Of a stretch of 8,786 nucleotides of DNA, positions 1-5,228 are shown piece by piece. Within the stretch, counting starts at the first letter, position 1; every line of letters starts with the position of its first letter. The translations under genes and the position numbers were made by a program. The notes beneath the pieces were generated by a model. That model had not been told where the DNA came from. It searched no databases and worked only from the letters and a program-made list of their open reading frames with translations. The DNA is from Actinomycetes bacterium (GTDB lineage Bacteria > Actinomycetota > Acidimicrobiia > Acidimicrobiales > RAAP-2), in the NCBI GenBank assembly GCA_021826655.1, contig JAKAZC010000102.1, positions 1 through 8,786 on the forward strand. Direction: 5' to 3'.

Positions 1-93
1 GCCGCCACCGCCACCGCCGCCGCCGCCGCCGCCGCCACCGCCCCCGCCACCGCCACCGCCACCGCCACCGCCACCGCCACCGCCACCGCCACC
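1..93. repeat. GCC/ACC trinucleotide and hexanucleotide microsatellite
   Basis: Almost pure GCC and ACC triplets. Positions 16-36 are seven consecutive GCC, and 46-93 are eight perfect copies of the hexamer GCCACC. Read in frame 1 this gives alternating Ala-Thr ending in Gly-Ser-Pro and a TAG stop at 103-105, so it could be the low-complexity C-terminus of a gene lying upstream. On the other strand it gives Gly-Gly or Val-Ala repeats. Because the window opens inside the repeat, its true length and coding status cannot be judged. Confidence 0.9.
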
Positions 94-102
94 GGATCCC
101 CG

Positions 103-108
103 TAGCAT
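103..108 (+). promoter_or_regulatory. Candidate -10 box (TAGCAT) of a leaderless gene
   Basis: TAGCAT fits the actinobacterial TANNNT -10 pattern and ends exactly 6 nt before the ATG at 115, the spacing expected if transcription starts at the start codon. No Shine-Dalgarno sequence precedes that ATG, which agrees with leaderless expression. The -35 position falls inside the microsatellite and shows no consensus. Confidence 0.5.
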
Positions 109-114
109 GCGTGC

Positions 115-534
115 ATGGACCTCGATCGGGCGCTCGCCTTTGCGGCCGGACGCCGCAACGCACTGCTGACCACACTGCGTGCCGACGGCCGGCCCCAGCA
201 GTCGGTGGTCTTCTACCTCCTCGACGGCGACCGGTTCACCATCTCGGTGACGGCCACCCGGGCCAAGACGAGGAATCTTCGCCGCGACCCCCGGGCCGCG
301 CTCTTCGTCCCGGGCGACGACGTCTTCGAGTGGGCCGGTTTCGACGGCCACGTGGAGCTGAGCGACATCGCCCGGGACCCCCACGACGGTGTGGTGGACC
401 AGCTCGTCGACTACTACCGGAGGGGCGACGGCGAGCACGAGCACTGGGAGGAGTACCGCCACGCGATGGTCGACGACCAGCGTCTGGCGGCCACCTTCGT
501 CGCCACCTCGGCCACCGGCATCCTGCCCGACTGA
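115..534 (+). CDS. PPOX-class F420-dependent oxidoreductase family protein
   Basis: A 139-aa protein of the pyridoxamine 5'-phosphate oxidase-like split beta-barrel fold, of the actinobacterial type that uses cofactor F420 (Rv1155-like). Members are small cytoplasmic homodimers; physiological substrates are mostly unknown. Visible signatures: the N-terminal helix and first strand with RNALLTTLRADGRPQQSVVF (residues 13-32), then TRAKTRNLRRDPRAAL (48-63), in which Lys51 and the following Arg residues sit where the family binds the cofactor phosphate, then the acidic C-terminal helix DQLVDYYRR (95-103). Length is normal for the family. The start at 115 was chosen because it begins with the usual MDLDRAL-type helix and lies 6 nt after a TAGCAT box. 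FMN rather than F420 cannot be excluded from sequence alone. It stands alone, 127 nt before the next gene. Confidence 0.88.
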   Translation: MDLDRALAFAAGRRNALLTTLRADGRPQQSVVFYLLDGDRFTISVTATRAKTRNLRRDPRAALFVPGDDVFEWAGFDGHVELSDIARDPHDGVVDQLVDYYRRGDGEHEHWEEYRHAMVDDQRLAATFVATSATGILPD

Positions 535-560
535 TCCTGCCCGGCTGATCCAGCCCGGCT

Positions 561-598
561 CCCCCGTCCGTCGGGTGGCCGTCCCCCGTCCGTCGGGT
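561..598. repeat. 16-bp direct repeat, two copies
   Basis: CCCCCGTCCGTCGGGT occurs at 561-576 and again at 583-598, a 22-bp period, in the gap between the oxidoreductase and the VOC gene. The bases before it (531-560) also hold two near copies of CTGATCC(T/A)GCCCGGCT, so this short spacer has grown by local duplication. No function is evident. Confidence 0.85.
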
Positions 599-650
599 AG
601 TTGCATGATGGTGCCCGCGCTCCGTCGACGGCTGCGCACCACCGACCCCG

Positions 651-655
651 GGGAG
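651..655 (+). promoter_or_regulatory. Ribosome binding site of the VOC gene
   Basis: GGGAG, ending 6 nt before the ATG at 662. It is one of the few clear Shine-Dalgarno sequences here and supports ATG 662 over the upstream ATG at 601. Confidence 0.6.
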
Positions 656-661
656 TGACCG

Positions 662-1101
662 ATGAGCCGAGTGAGCACCTACCTGAACTTCCGGGGGACC
701 ACCGAGGAGGCGTTCGCCTTCTACGCGTCGGTGTTCGGGACCGAGTTCAGCGTCCCGATCATGCGGATGGGCGACATGCCACCACCACCCGGCGCGCCCC
801 GCTGCCCGAACACGAACTGGCCACGGTCATGCACGTCGAACTGCCGATCCTCGGCGGCCACGTGCTGATGGGGACCGACATGCTCGAGTCGATGGGGCAC
901 GTGCTGCGGATCGGCAACACCACCACCCTGAACCTCGAGCCGGACACGAAAGGCGAGACCGAGCGCCTGTTCGTCGCCATGTCCGAGGGTGGTTCGGAGA
1001 CGGTCGGCATGGACCCGATGCCCCGGGGCTCCCTGTGGGGTGTCACCCTCGACAGGTTCGGGGTCCGGTGGATGTGCAACGTCAGCCTCGAGGCCGACTG
1101 A
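662..1101 (+). pseudogene. PhnB-like VOC (glyoxalase-fold) protein, frameshifted
   Basis: The 5' part, read from ATG 662, gives a typical PhnB-like VOC start (MSRVSTYLNFRGTTEEAFAF, then FYASVFGTEF). The 3' part, one frame back, gives the rest of the same domain: LPEHELATVMHVELPILGGH, then TTLNLEPDTKGETERLF, and the family's closing DRFGVRWMCN. The frames switch near 797-800, a run of four C. Adding one C there restores MPPPPGAPPLPEHELATV without a break and yields 146 aa, normal for this family. Family members are small metal-dependent or metal-free VOC dimers with poorly known substrates, often annotated as 3-demethylubiquinone methyltransferase-like. As given, the gene is broken: the upstream frame stops at 868. 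Either a real one-base deletion or a homopolymer sequencing error; I cannot tell which. Confidence 0.88.
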
Positions 1102-1106
1102 TCCAC

Positions 1107-1121
1107 CCGGACCGCGTCCGG
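1107..1121 (+). terminator. Short GC hairpin after the VOC gene
   Basis: CCGGAC (1107-1112), a 3-nt loop CGC, and GTCCGG (1116-1121) form a perfect 6-bp hairpin 5 nt after the stop at 1101. There is no following T-run, so its activity as an intrinsic terminator is uncertain. It sits between convergent genes. Confidence 0.35.
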
Positions 1122-1165
1122 CATCCCGGGGGCCCCGCCACGCGCCAGCGGCCCGGTGGGGGTGC

Positions 1166-1945
1166 CTACGCCCCGTGGCGGCCGAACCAGCCCGTCAACA
1201 CGGCCGCCGCCCCCGGCGGGTCCTCGAGCATCCACCAGTGCCCGAGGCCGTCGAGGGTCACGACGTCGGCGCCGCTTGCGGCCGCCGCCTCAACCACCAG
1301 GCGCCCGTCCCCCGAGTGCGGGTCGCCGGTGGCACGGACGGCCAGCCCGGGACGCCGTGCGGCGTCGCCGAGGGCTGCGAGCCACGGGGCCATCCGCTCC
1401 GGGACCGCCGAGCGGTAGAGCGCCAGCACACAGGCGCCCGTGCGGTCGTCGAGCGCGGCGACGAACGCGGCGGCCTGGTGACGCGGGATGCCGAGGGCCT
1501 CGAACCCGCCGACGGCCAGTTCGGCGTCCAGTCCCGCCAGCGCGGCGACGGCGACTTCGCCGTCGCCCGGCGTCTGCCACACCTGGGCGAGGTCGTGCCA
1601 CACGTAGTCGGGGTGGAAGAGCCCGAGCGCGTCCGAGCACCACGACACGAGCAGGTCGGGCCGGGTCTCGGCGACCCGGACGGTGAGCGCGCCACCCCAG
1701 TCGTGCCCCACGAGGTGGACGGGACGACCCAGTTCCTCGAGCGCATCCACCAGCCAGGCGACGTAGGCCTCCTTGGTGGCGTCGAAGCCGTCGGGCAACG
1801 GGCGGCCGAATCCGGGCAGCCGGGGACGGTGGACGTCGGGCCGGTCCAGGAGCTCGACGACCGGCTGCCACACGGCCTCGGTCTCGGGGTTGCCGTGGAC
1901 CAGGACGACGGGTGTCGCGGCCCGGGTACCGGATTCGGGTTCCAT
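1166..1945 (-). CDS. Alpha/beta hydrolase, haloalkane dehalogenase/epoxide hydrolase class
   Basis: A 259-aa alpha/beta-fold hydrolase. The oxyanion-hole motif is HGNP (17-20). The nucleophile elbow is GHDWGG (80-85), giving Asp82 as nucleophile; Asp with an adjacent Trp is typical of haloalkane dehalogenases and epoxide hydrolases rather than serine esterases. The catalytic His is probably His236 in GLGHWWMLEDP, and the acid may be Asp208 or Asp213 in TGDPHSGDGR. A cap region with ALYRSAVPERM (175-185) lies between. No signal peptide, so cytoplasmic. I chose the ATG at 1945 because VVLVHGNP then begins about 12 residues in; the longer start at 2053 would run over the divergent gene. A weak CAGACT box lies 6 nt upstream, so it may be leaderless. 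Substrate is unknown. Divergent from the isochorismatase-like gene with a 92-bp gap. Confidence 0.85.
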   Translation of the reverse strand: MEPESGTRAATPVVLVHGNPETEAVWQPVVELLDRPDVHRPRLPGFGRPLPDGFDATKEAYVAWLVDALEELGRPVHLVGHDWGGALTVRVAETRPDLLVSWCSDALGLFHPDYVWHDLAQVWQTPGDGEVAVAALAGLDAELAVGGFEALGIPRHQAAAFVAALDDRTGACVLALYRSAVPERMAPWLAALGDAARRPGLAVRATGDPHSGDGRLVVEAAAASGADVVTLDGLGHWWMLEDPPGAAAVLTGWFGRHGA

Positions 1946-2025
1946 GGCGGCAGTCTGCCAGTGCCCGGTCGCCCGCGTCGGGGCGACCACCGGACACCGA
2001 TGACGTGCCAACGCCCCCCGGCAGG

Positions 2026-2031
2026 TACAAC
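2026..2031 (+). promoter_or_regulatory. Candidate -10 box (TACAAC) of a leaderless gene
   Basis: TACAAC ends 6 nt before ATG 2038. The intervening CGGGGGT-type stretch is G-rich but too close to the start to act as a normal Shine-Dalgarno. The last base departs from TANNNT, so the match is imperfect. Confidence 0.4.
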
Positions 2032-2037
2032 GGGGGT

Positions 2038-2610
2038 ATGCACGAGACGGCACTGCTGGTGATGGACATCCAGAACGGCCTCGTCGCCCGGGTCCCCGAC
2101 TCCGGGGAGGTCCTCCTCGCCACCCTGGCCCGGGCGACGACTGCCGCCCGGGACCACGGGATCCCCGTGGTCTACGTGCGGGTCGCCTTCCGCCCCGGTG
2201 GGGCGGAGATCAGCCCACGGAACCGCGCGTTCTCGGCGCTGGGCACCACGACGCCGATGCTGCTCGACGACCCGGCGACCCAGGTGCACCCGGCGGTGGC
2301 ACCGGAGGACGGCGATGTGGTCGTGGTGAAGAAGCGGGTGTCCGCGTTCACCGGGAGCGACCTCGAGGTCGTCCTGCGCTCGCTCGGCGCCACGTCGCTG
2401 GTGCTCGCCGGCATCGCCACCAGCGGGGTCGTGCTGTCCACCCTCCGCCAGGCCGCCGACCTCGACTACGGACTGACCGTCCTCGCCGACGGGTGCGCCG
2501 ACGCCGATCCCGAGGTCCACCGGGTCCTGCTGGAGAAGGTCTTCCCCCGGCAGGCCGCCGTCGTCACCGCCGACGCCTGGGTGGCGGGACTGGTCGGCGC
2601 GGCGGGCTGA
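2038..2610 (+). CDS. Isochorismatase-like (cysteine hydrolase fold) protein lacking the catalytic Cys
   Basis: A 190-aa protein of the isochorismatase-like hydrolase superfamily. The first catalytic residue is present as Asp10 in LLVMDIQNGL (6-15), and the Lys is present in VVVKKRVSAFTGSDL (95-109). The segment that normally reads G-x-x-T-x-x-C-V is here GIATSGVVLST (125-135), so Val131 stands where the nucleophilic Cys should be. The C-terminal motif DADPEVHRVLLEKVFPRQA (155-173) is intact. From memory, this Cys-less form recurs in a subfamily, so it is probably not simple decay, but amidohydrolase chemistry by the usual thioester route is unlikely. Cytoplasmic; reaction unknown. The start at 2038 gives the canonical N-terminus. 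It ends 15 bp from the convergent GNAT gene. Confidence 0.85.
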   Translation: MHETALLVMDIQNGLVARVPDSGEVLLATLARATTAARDHGIPVVYVRVAFRPGGAEISPRNRAFSALGTTTPMLLDDPATQVHPAVAPEDGDVVVVKKRVSAFTGSDLEVVLRSLGATSLVLAGIATSGVVLSTLRQAADLDYGLTVLADGCADADPEVHRVLLEKVFPRQAAVVTADAWVAGLVGAAG

Positions 2611-2625
2611 CCGGGGCGGCCGGCC

Positions 2626-2967
2626 TCAGCGCGGCCCGAGCCAGCGGGACCGGACCGACGTGTCCTCGGCGGCGAGGCCCAGTGCGTCGTAGAAGCCGAG
2701 GGCGGCGGCGTTGGACGAGCGCACCATGAGCTGGATCTTCGGGACGCCGGCGGCGCGGACCCACGCCTCGGCGGCCAGTGTCATCGTCCGCCCGTGGCCC
2801 ATCCGGCGCCGTCCGGATTCCACGGCGCGGTAGTAGACCCGGCCACGGTGGCCGTCGCGGCCCACCATCGCCGTGGCCGCCGGGCACCCGTCGACGGAGC
2901 CGCCGAGTACGTCCGAGGAGGGCCCGCGCACGGCCCGGTCGCGCACCCAGAGGGGGCGGATCTCCAC
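2626..2967 (-). CDS. GNAT-family N-acetyltransferase, N-terminally shortened
   Basis: A 113-aa ORF with GTG start. The C-terminal two thirds are a clear GNAT domain like the YpeA/RimI-type family: strand and acetyl-CoA loop VYYRAVESGRRRMGHGR (44-60) with the R-R-x-G-x-G motif at 54-59, then AAEAWVRAAGVPKIQLMVRS (65-84) and NAAALGFYDALGL (86-98). Relatives of about 140 aa start with MEIRP, followed by roughly 25-30 residues forming the first helices and their loop. Here MEIRPL joins almost directly to VRDRAVRGPSSDVL, so that segment is missing in frame. This suggests an internal deletion and perhaps a non-functional enzyme. A weak GGAAGAG lies 8 nt before the GTG. Substrate unknown. The upstream gene on this strand is 194 nt away, beyond two stem-loops. 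Confidence 0.7.
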   Translation of the reverse strand: MEIRPLWVRDRAVRGPSSDVLGGSVDGCPAATAMVGRDGHRGRVYYRAVESGRRRMGHGRTMTLAAEAWVRAAGVPKIQLMVRSSNAAALGFYDALGLAAEDTSVRSRWLGPR

Positions 2968-3038
2968 CGGCGGACTCTTCCACCGCGACGCGTGCCCGGC
3001 GTGTCACCCGAAGGTCACCGGGACCCGGAACGGCCGCT

Positions 3039-3075
3039 GGTCCGGTCGACACGGAGGATCCTGATCGACCGGACC
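3039..3075. repeat. 11-bp perfect inverted repeat
   Basis: GGTCCGGTCGA (3039-3049) and TCGACCGGACC (3065-3075) are perfect complements around a 15-nt loop that itself contains the palindrome AGGATCCT (3055-3062). It lies between the HTH gene and the GNAT gene on the minus strand. It could terminate transcription from the HTH gene or bind a dimeric protein; no T-run follows on either strand. Confidence 0.75.
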
Positions 3076-3111
3076 CCGAGGGGTGGCTCCCGCACCGTCC
3101 CTCGGCGTCGC

Positions 3112-3142
3112 GCCGTCCGGTGGGGCCCGCCGGTCGGACGGC
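3112..3142 (-). terminator. Stem-loop downstream of the HTH gene
   Basis: GCCGTCCG (3112-3119) and CGGACGGC (3135-3142) form an 8-bp stem with a 15-nt loop, starting 19 nt beyond the HTH gene's stop on the minus strand. It is GC-only with no U-tract, so this is a tentative terminator call. Confidence 0.35.
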
Positions 3143-3161
3143 ACCCCGGTCAGGTGGGCCG

Positions 3162-3569
3162 TCAGGCGGGAACGCCCCCGTGTTCGCCTCCGTCTCCGTC
3201 GGGCGCCTCCTCGCCGGTGTCGTCGGCCGCCGTGGCGCCCTTGGCGAACCGGCTGGCCAGTTGGTGGGAGACCCCGAAAGCCCGGCCGACATCGGTGATC
3301 GAGCACCCCTCCTCGAGCAGGGCGGCCGCCGCCGAGCTGCGGGTCGTGCGCCGGCATGCCTCGAAGTCGTCGAGCAGTGAGGACACCTGACGACTCCATC
3401 TCGCCGAGTCCCGGACGCGGAACGACTCGGCCAACCCCATACCGGCCTCGAGGTCCTCGAGCGCCGCCCGGTTCATCTGCGCGAACTCGGTGACCCCGGT
3501 AGTGAGACGCTCGCATGCCGTCAGGTAGTGCCGGACATCATCGAGGAACGTCTGTCGGGGATCGCTCAT
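3162..3569 (-). CDS. Small helical protein with C-terminal helix-turn-helix
   Basis: A 135-aa protein I cannot assign to a named family. Residues 1-75 are predicted to be mostly helical and acidic (TFLDDVRHYLTACERL, then QVSSLLDDFEACRR). Residues 79-110 look like a helix-turn-helix: SAAAALLEEGCSITDVGRAF followed by GVSHQLASRFAKG, with the turn near Gly99-Val100. The last 25 residues are acidic and Gly-rich and probably disordered. A DNA-binding regulator is likely but the target is not evident. ATG 3569 is preceded by TAGCAT with a 7-nt gap, so the transcript is probably leaderless or nearly so. It could regulate itself or the neighbouring small-ORF region, to which it is divergent; that is inference only. 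Confidence 0.7.
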   Translation of the reverse strand: MSDPRQTFLDDVRHYLTACERLTTGVTEFAQMNRAALEDLEAGMGLAESFRVRDSARWSRQVSSLLDDFEACRRTTRSSAAAALLEEGCSITDVGRAFGVSHQLASRFAKGATAADDTGEEAPDGDGGEHGGVPA

Positions 3570-3576
3570 CCCACCG

Positions 3577-3582
3577 ATGCTA
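3577..3582 (-). promoter_or_regulatory. Candidate -10 box (TAGCAT) for the HTH gene
   Basis: On the minus strand TAGCAT ends 7 nt before the ATG at 3569, and no Shine-Dalgarno lies between. The hexamer is identical to the one before the gene at 115. Confidence 0.5.
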
Positions 3583-3627
3583 CGGGACCGGGCGTGCGCC
3601 GACCGGGGCCGTCGGGCGAATTGCCCC

Positions 3628-3656
3628 TTCTCAAACCGGGGATCGCTTGGTACCCT
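3628..3656 (+). promoter_or_regulatory. Candidate promoter of the small-ORF region
   Basis: TTCTCA (3628-3633, four of six matches to TTGACA) and TACCCT (3651-3656, fits TANNNT) are separated by 17 bp. It lies about 40 nt upstream of the 27-codon ORF, in a locally less GC-rich stretch, and is divergent from the HTH gene. Confidence 0.45.
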
Positions 3657-3683
3657 GGGTGCTCGGACGACACGCGACCCCCG

Positions 3684-3690
3684 AAAGGAG
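3684..3690 (+). promoter_or_regulatory. Strong ribosome binding site (AAAGGAG)
   Basis: AAAGGAG ends 7 nt before ATG 3698. It is the best Shine-Dalgarno match in the window, and the main reason to accept the tiny ORF that follows. Confidence 0.65.
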
Positions 3691-3697
3691 TTGCCCG

Positions 3698-3781
3698 ATG
3701 AAGCACCATCCCGAACACGCGATGCACGGCGACTCCCGGGTCTGGTCCCGACGTCCGGCAGCGTCCTCGTTCACGGCCTGA
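3698..3781 (+). CDS. 27-aa small ORF, possible leader peptide
   Basis: ATG 3698 to TGA 3779-3781 encodes 27 residues starting MKHHPEHAMHGDSRVWSRRP. It has a promoter-like pair about 40 nt upstream, an excellent ribosome binding site, and a hairpin at 3802-3816 shortly after the stop. Four His occur in the first ten residues, followed by a basic segment. No family is recognised. The N-terminus resembles that of the 70-aa ORF downstream: both have HP near the start and then D-(S/D)-R-V-x-x-R-R, with a one-residue gap. It may be a leader peptide, a small His-rich protein, or the shortened remnant of a relative of the downstream ORF. Translation is likely on sequence grounds; function is unknown. 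Confidence 0.45.
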   Translation: MKHHPEHAMHGDSRVWSRRPAASSFTA

Positions 3782-3801
3782 TCCCACCGGGGGTCAGCTC
3801 G

Positions 3802-3816
3802 GGCCCGTGACGGGCC
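3802..3816 (+). other. Hairpin after the 27-codon ORF
   Basis: GGCCCG (3802-3807), loop TGA, CGGGCC (3811-3816). Outer arms GGTC (3792-3795) and GACC (3817-3820) could extend it across a 6-nt bulge. Placed about 10-20 nt after the small ORF's stop, it could be an attenuator or terminator. No U-tract. Confidence 0.4.
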
Positions 3817-3911
3817 GACCGGACGCCTCCGCCTCCCGCTGGGGAGTGGCTCCGCGCCCGACCCGTGCCTCCGGTGGACCGCCGTGTCCCGGTGCCGCGT
3901 CAGCTGCGGCA

Positions 3912-3941
3912 CCCCACTCCGCCCCTCCCCACTCCGCCCCT
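3912..3941. repeat. Perfect 15-bp tandem repeat, two copies
   Basis: CCCCACTCCGCCCCT is repeated head to tail at 3912-3926 and 3927-3941. It lies about 70 nt upstream of the 70-aa ORF. The copy number may vary between strains; alternatively it is a paired binding site. Confidence 0.9.
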
Positions 3942-4013
3942 CCCCGTCCCATCCACTGTTCCACCCACCGCCCGTCGGGCGTCCCGCCCGCGGCCCGGCA
4001 CCGAGGTAGTCCC

Positions 4014-4226
4014 ATGCACCCCCAACTCCTCCACCAGATCGCCGACGACCGGGTCATCGGGCGTCGGCGTTCCTGTCCGGCACCGGTCGGGCGGCGCCCC
4101 CGCCGCACGGGCCCGGGCGTCACGGCCCGGCTGCGGGCCGCGGCCGGTGGGATCCTGATCACCATCGGGACCCGCGTGGCCGGCCCGCGGTACGGGACCG
4201 CCGGATTGCGCCGGACGCCGACCTGA
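4014..4226 (+). CDS. 70-aa basic small protein
   Basis: ATG 4014 follows GAGG (4003-4006) with a 7-nt gap and encodes 70 residues beginning MHPQLLHQIADDRV. The N-terminal 15 residues look like an amphipathic helix, followed by a strongly basic, Pro-rich middle (GRRRSCPAPVGRRPRRTG, 16-33). Residues 36-58 (VTARLRAAAGGILITIGTRV) could form an amphipathic or membrane-associating helix. Small proteins of this layout, an HP-type start and a basic tail near ARL...GTRLAG, are familiar from actinobacteria, but I know no function. It probably shares a transcript with the 27-codon ORF. It ends 54 nt before the convergent PspC gene. The longer frame back to 3807 is unlikely, having no ribosome binding site and low-complexity sequence. 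Confidence 0.55.
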   Translation: MHPQLLHQIADDRVIGRRRSCPAPVGRRPRRTGPGVTARLRAAAGGILITIGTRVAGPRYGTAGLRRTPT

Positions 4227-4235
4227 CACCCATAT

Positions 4236-4249
4236 CCGGGCCGGCCCGG
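4236..4249. terminator. 14-bp palindrome between convergent genes
   Basis: CCGGGCCGGCCCGG is a perfect palindrome 9 nt after the stop of the 70-aa ORF and about 31 nt past the stop of the convergent PspC gene. It overlaps a second palindrome, GGGTGCACCC (4248-4257). It may act as a two-way termination site; there is no T-run. Confidence 0.35.
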
Positions 4250-4280
4250 GTGCACCCCGTGGGCGCCACGACCCACCCCC

Positions 4281-5219
4281 TCAGGGTGCGCCCCGGTCGA
4301 GTTCCACCTGCCCGATGCCGACCTGGGCGTCCACCGTCAGCCGGGGGCCCGACGGACCGCGCTCTGCGGCGGCCGGGCCGGACGGCGTCGGAACCGCCAC
4401 CGGACCGGTGGACCCGTAGGTGACGGAGCCGATGGCACTGTGTGCGTTCACGTCGACGACGGCCCCCGGGGGCACCTCCACCACGAGCCGACCGACGCCG
4501 ACCGACGCAACGACGGTCCGGGGACCGGGTCCGAAGGTGACGTGGGTCAGGTCGATGGTCATGGTCCCCCCGGCGAGCCGGTAGACCGGCTGCAGCTGGG
4601 CGACCGCCGTCGGTTGCACCACGCGGTCACCGATCCCGCCGGTCAGGGGGACCCCGGTGGTGGCGACGGCACCGAAGAACGCGGCGATGACGAGGATGAC
4701 CACGCTCACCAGCACGAGGGTGGCCACCAGGAGGAACCGACGGAAGGAGGGCACCGGTGTCGGTCGCCGGAGTGCGGCGACGACGACGCCGAAGAGGACG
4801 ACGAGCCACACGAGACCCAGCCCGCCGCCCCACCGTGGCCCGCCCCACCATGCGGAGCTCACGACGAGGCCGATGAACAGCGCGCCGGTCAACAGCACAT
4901 AGGTCAGCCACGGCGGTCCGGCCGGCCCCTCCGGCGCGTCGGCCGGACCGGTCCCGTCGGGGTGTGTCCCGCCACCGTGGTCGGGTGGCACCAGGGCCCA
5001 CACGGCCAGGTAGACGACGACGCCCAGCCCCCAGAAGCAGGCGGCGACCACGAACGCCACCCGCACGATCGTGACGTCGACGTCGAACCGGTCGGCGATA
5101 CCGCCCGCGACGCCGGCAACCAGTCGTCGACCGGTGCTCCTGTGCAGTCCGCCGGCGTCGGGTGGTTCCCCGGGTGCCGGAGGCGGGTCGATCGGTGGAC
5201 GTTCCTCGGTGACGGTCAT
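4281..5219 (-). CDS. PspC-domain membrane protein with LiaF-like C-terminal domain
   Basis: A 312-aa inner-membrane protein. After a Pro-rich cytoplasmic N-terminus comes a PspC domain (about 27-77): HRSTGRRLVAGVAGGIADRF, then VDVTIVRVAFVVAACFWGLG into the first membrane helix and YLAVWALVPP. Further hydrophobic helices lie at about 104-121, 130-150 and 162-184. The C-terminal 110 residues are beta-rich with repeated G-x-G turns (SVGVGRLVVEVPPGAVVDVN, then SAIGSVTYG and VGIGQVELDRG), like the C-terminal domain of LiaF-type proteins. Such proteins modulate sensor kinases of envelope stress; that role is inferred from the divergent PspC-kinase gene. Starts at 5255 and 5264 are also possible. 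None of them has a clear ribosome binding site or -10 box. Confidence 0.85.
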   Translation of the reverse strand: MTVTEERPPIDPPPAPGEPPDAGGLHRSTGRRLVAGVAGGIADRFDVDVTIVRVAFVVAACFWGLGVVVYLAVWALVPPDHGGGTHPDGTGPADAPEGPAGPPWLTYVLLTGALFIGLVVSSAWWGGPRWGGGLGLVWLVVLFGVVVAALRRPTPVPSFRRFLLVATLVLVSVVILVIAAFFGAVATTGVPLTGGIGDRVVQPTAVAQLQPVYRLAGGTMTIDLTHVTFGPGPRTVVASVGVGRLVVEVPPGAVVDVNAHSAIGSVTYGSTGPVAVPTPSGPAAAERGPSGPRLTVDAQVGIGQVELDRGAP

Positions 5220-5228
5220 GGGGACACT

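Larger units (their letters stand above)
3782..4013. other. Spacer between two small ORFs, no gene supported
   Basis: Apart from the hairpin at 3802-3816 and the tandem repeat at 3912-3941, I see no gene here. Open frames exist on both strands but are Pro/Arg/Gly-rich products of GC bias with no domain, and the codon usage lacks a protein-like pattern. Confidence 0.6.

Noticed and set aside
1..93. CRISPR array or origin iterons
   Set aside because: Units are 3-6 bp with no spacers, and the composition is a simple microsatellite.
776..806. Programmed frameshift in the VOC gene
   Set aside because: The C-run lacks a classic slippery heptamer and no downstream stimulatory structure stands out; an indel is simpler.
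989..2062. Long plus-strand open frame over the hydrolase gene
   Set aside because: Antisense shadow of the alpha/beta hydrolase, with no recognisable domain.
3055..3062. BamHI-like palindrome as a cloning scar
   Set aside because: GGATCC occurs naturally and lies symmetrically within a native inverted repeat; nothing vector-like surrounds it.
3004..3516. Minus-strand frame overlapping the HTH gene
   Set aside because: Shadow frame of the HTH gene plus spacer; Arg/Gly-rich and without any motif.
3794..4276. Minus-strand frame with a GGAEW repeat
   Set aside because: The repeat is just the 15-bp DNA tandem read in frame; no ribosome binding site, no domain, and the rest is Arg/Gly/Pro-rich.
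4440..5228. Upstream extension of the kinase reading frame across the divergent PspC gene
   Set aside because: It is antisense to a well-supported PspC protein; its translation is Asp/Gly/His/Arg-rich shadow sequence without a domain.
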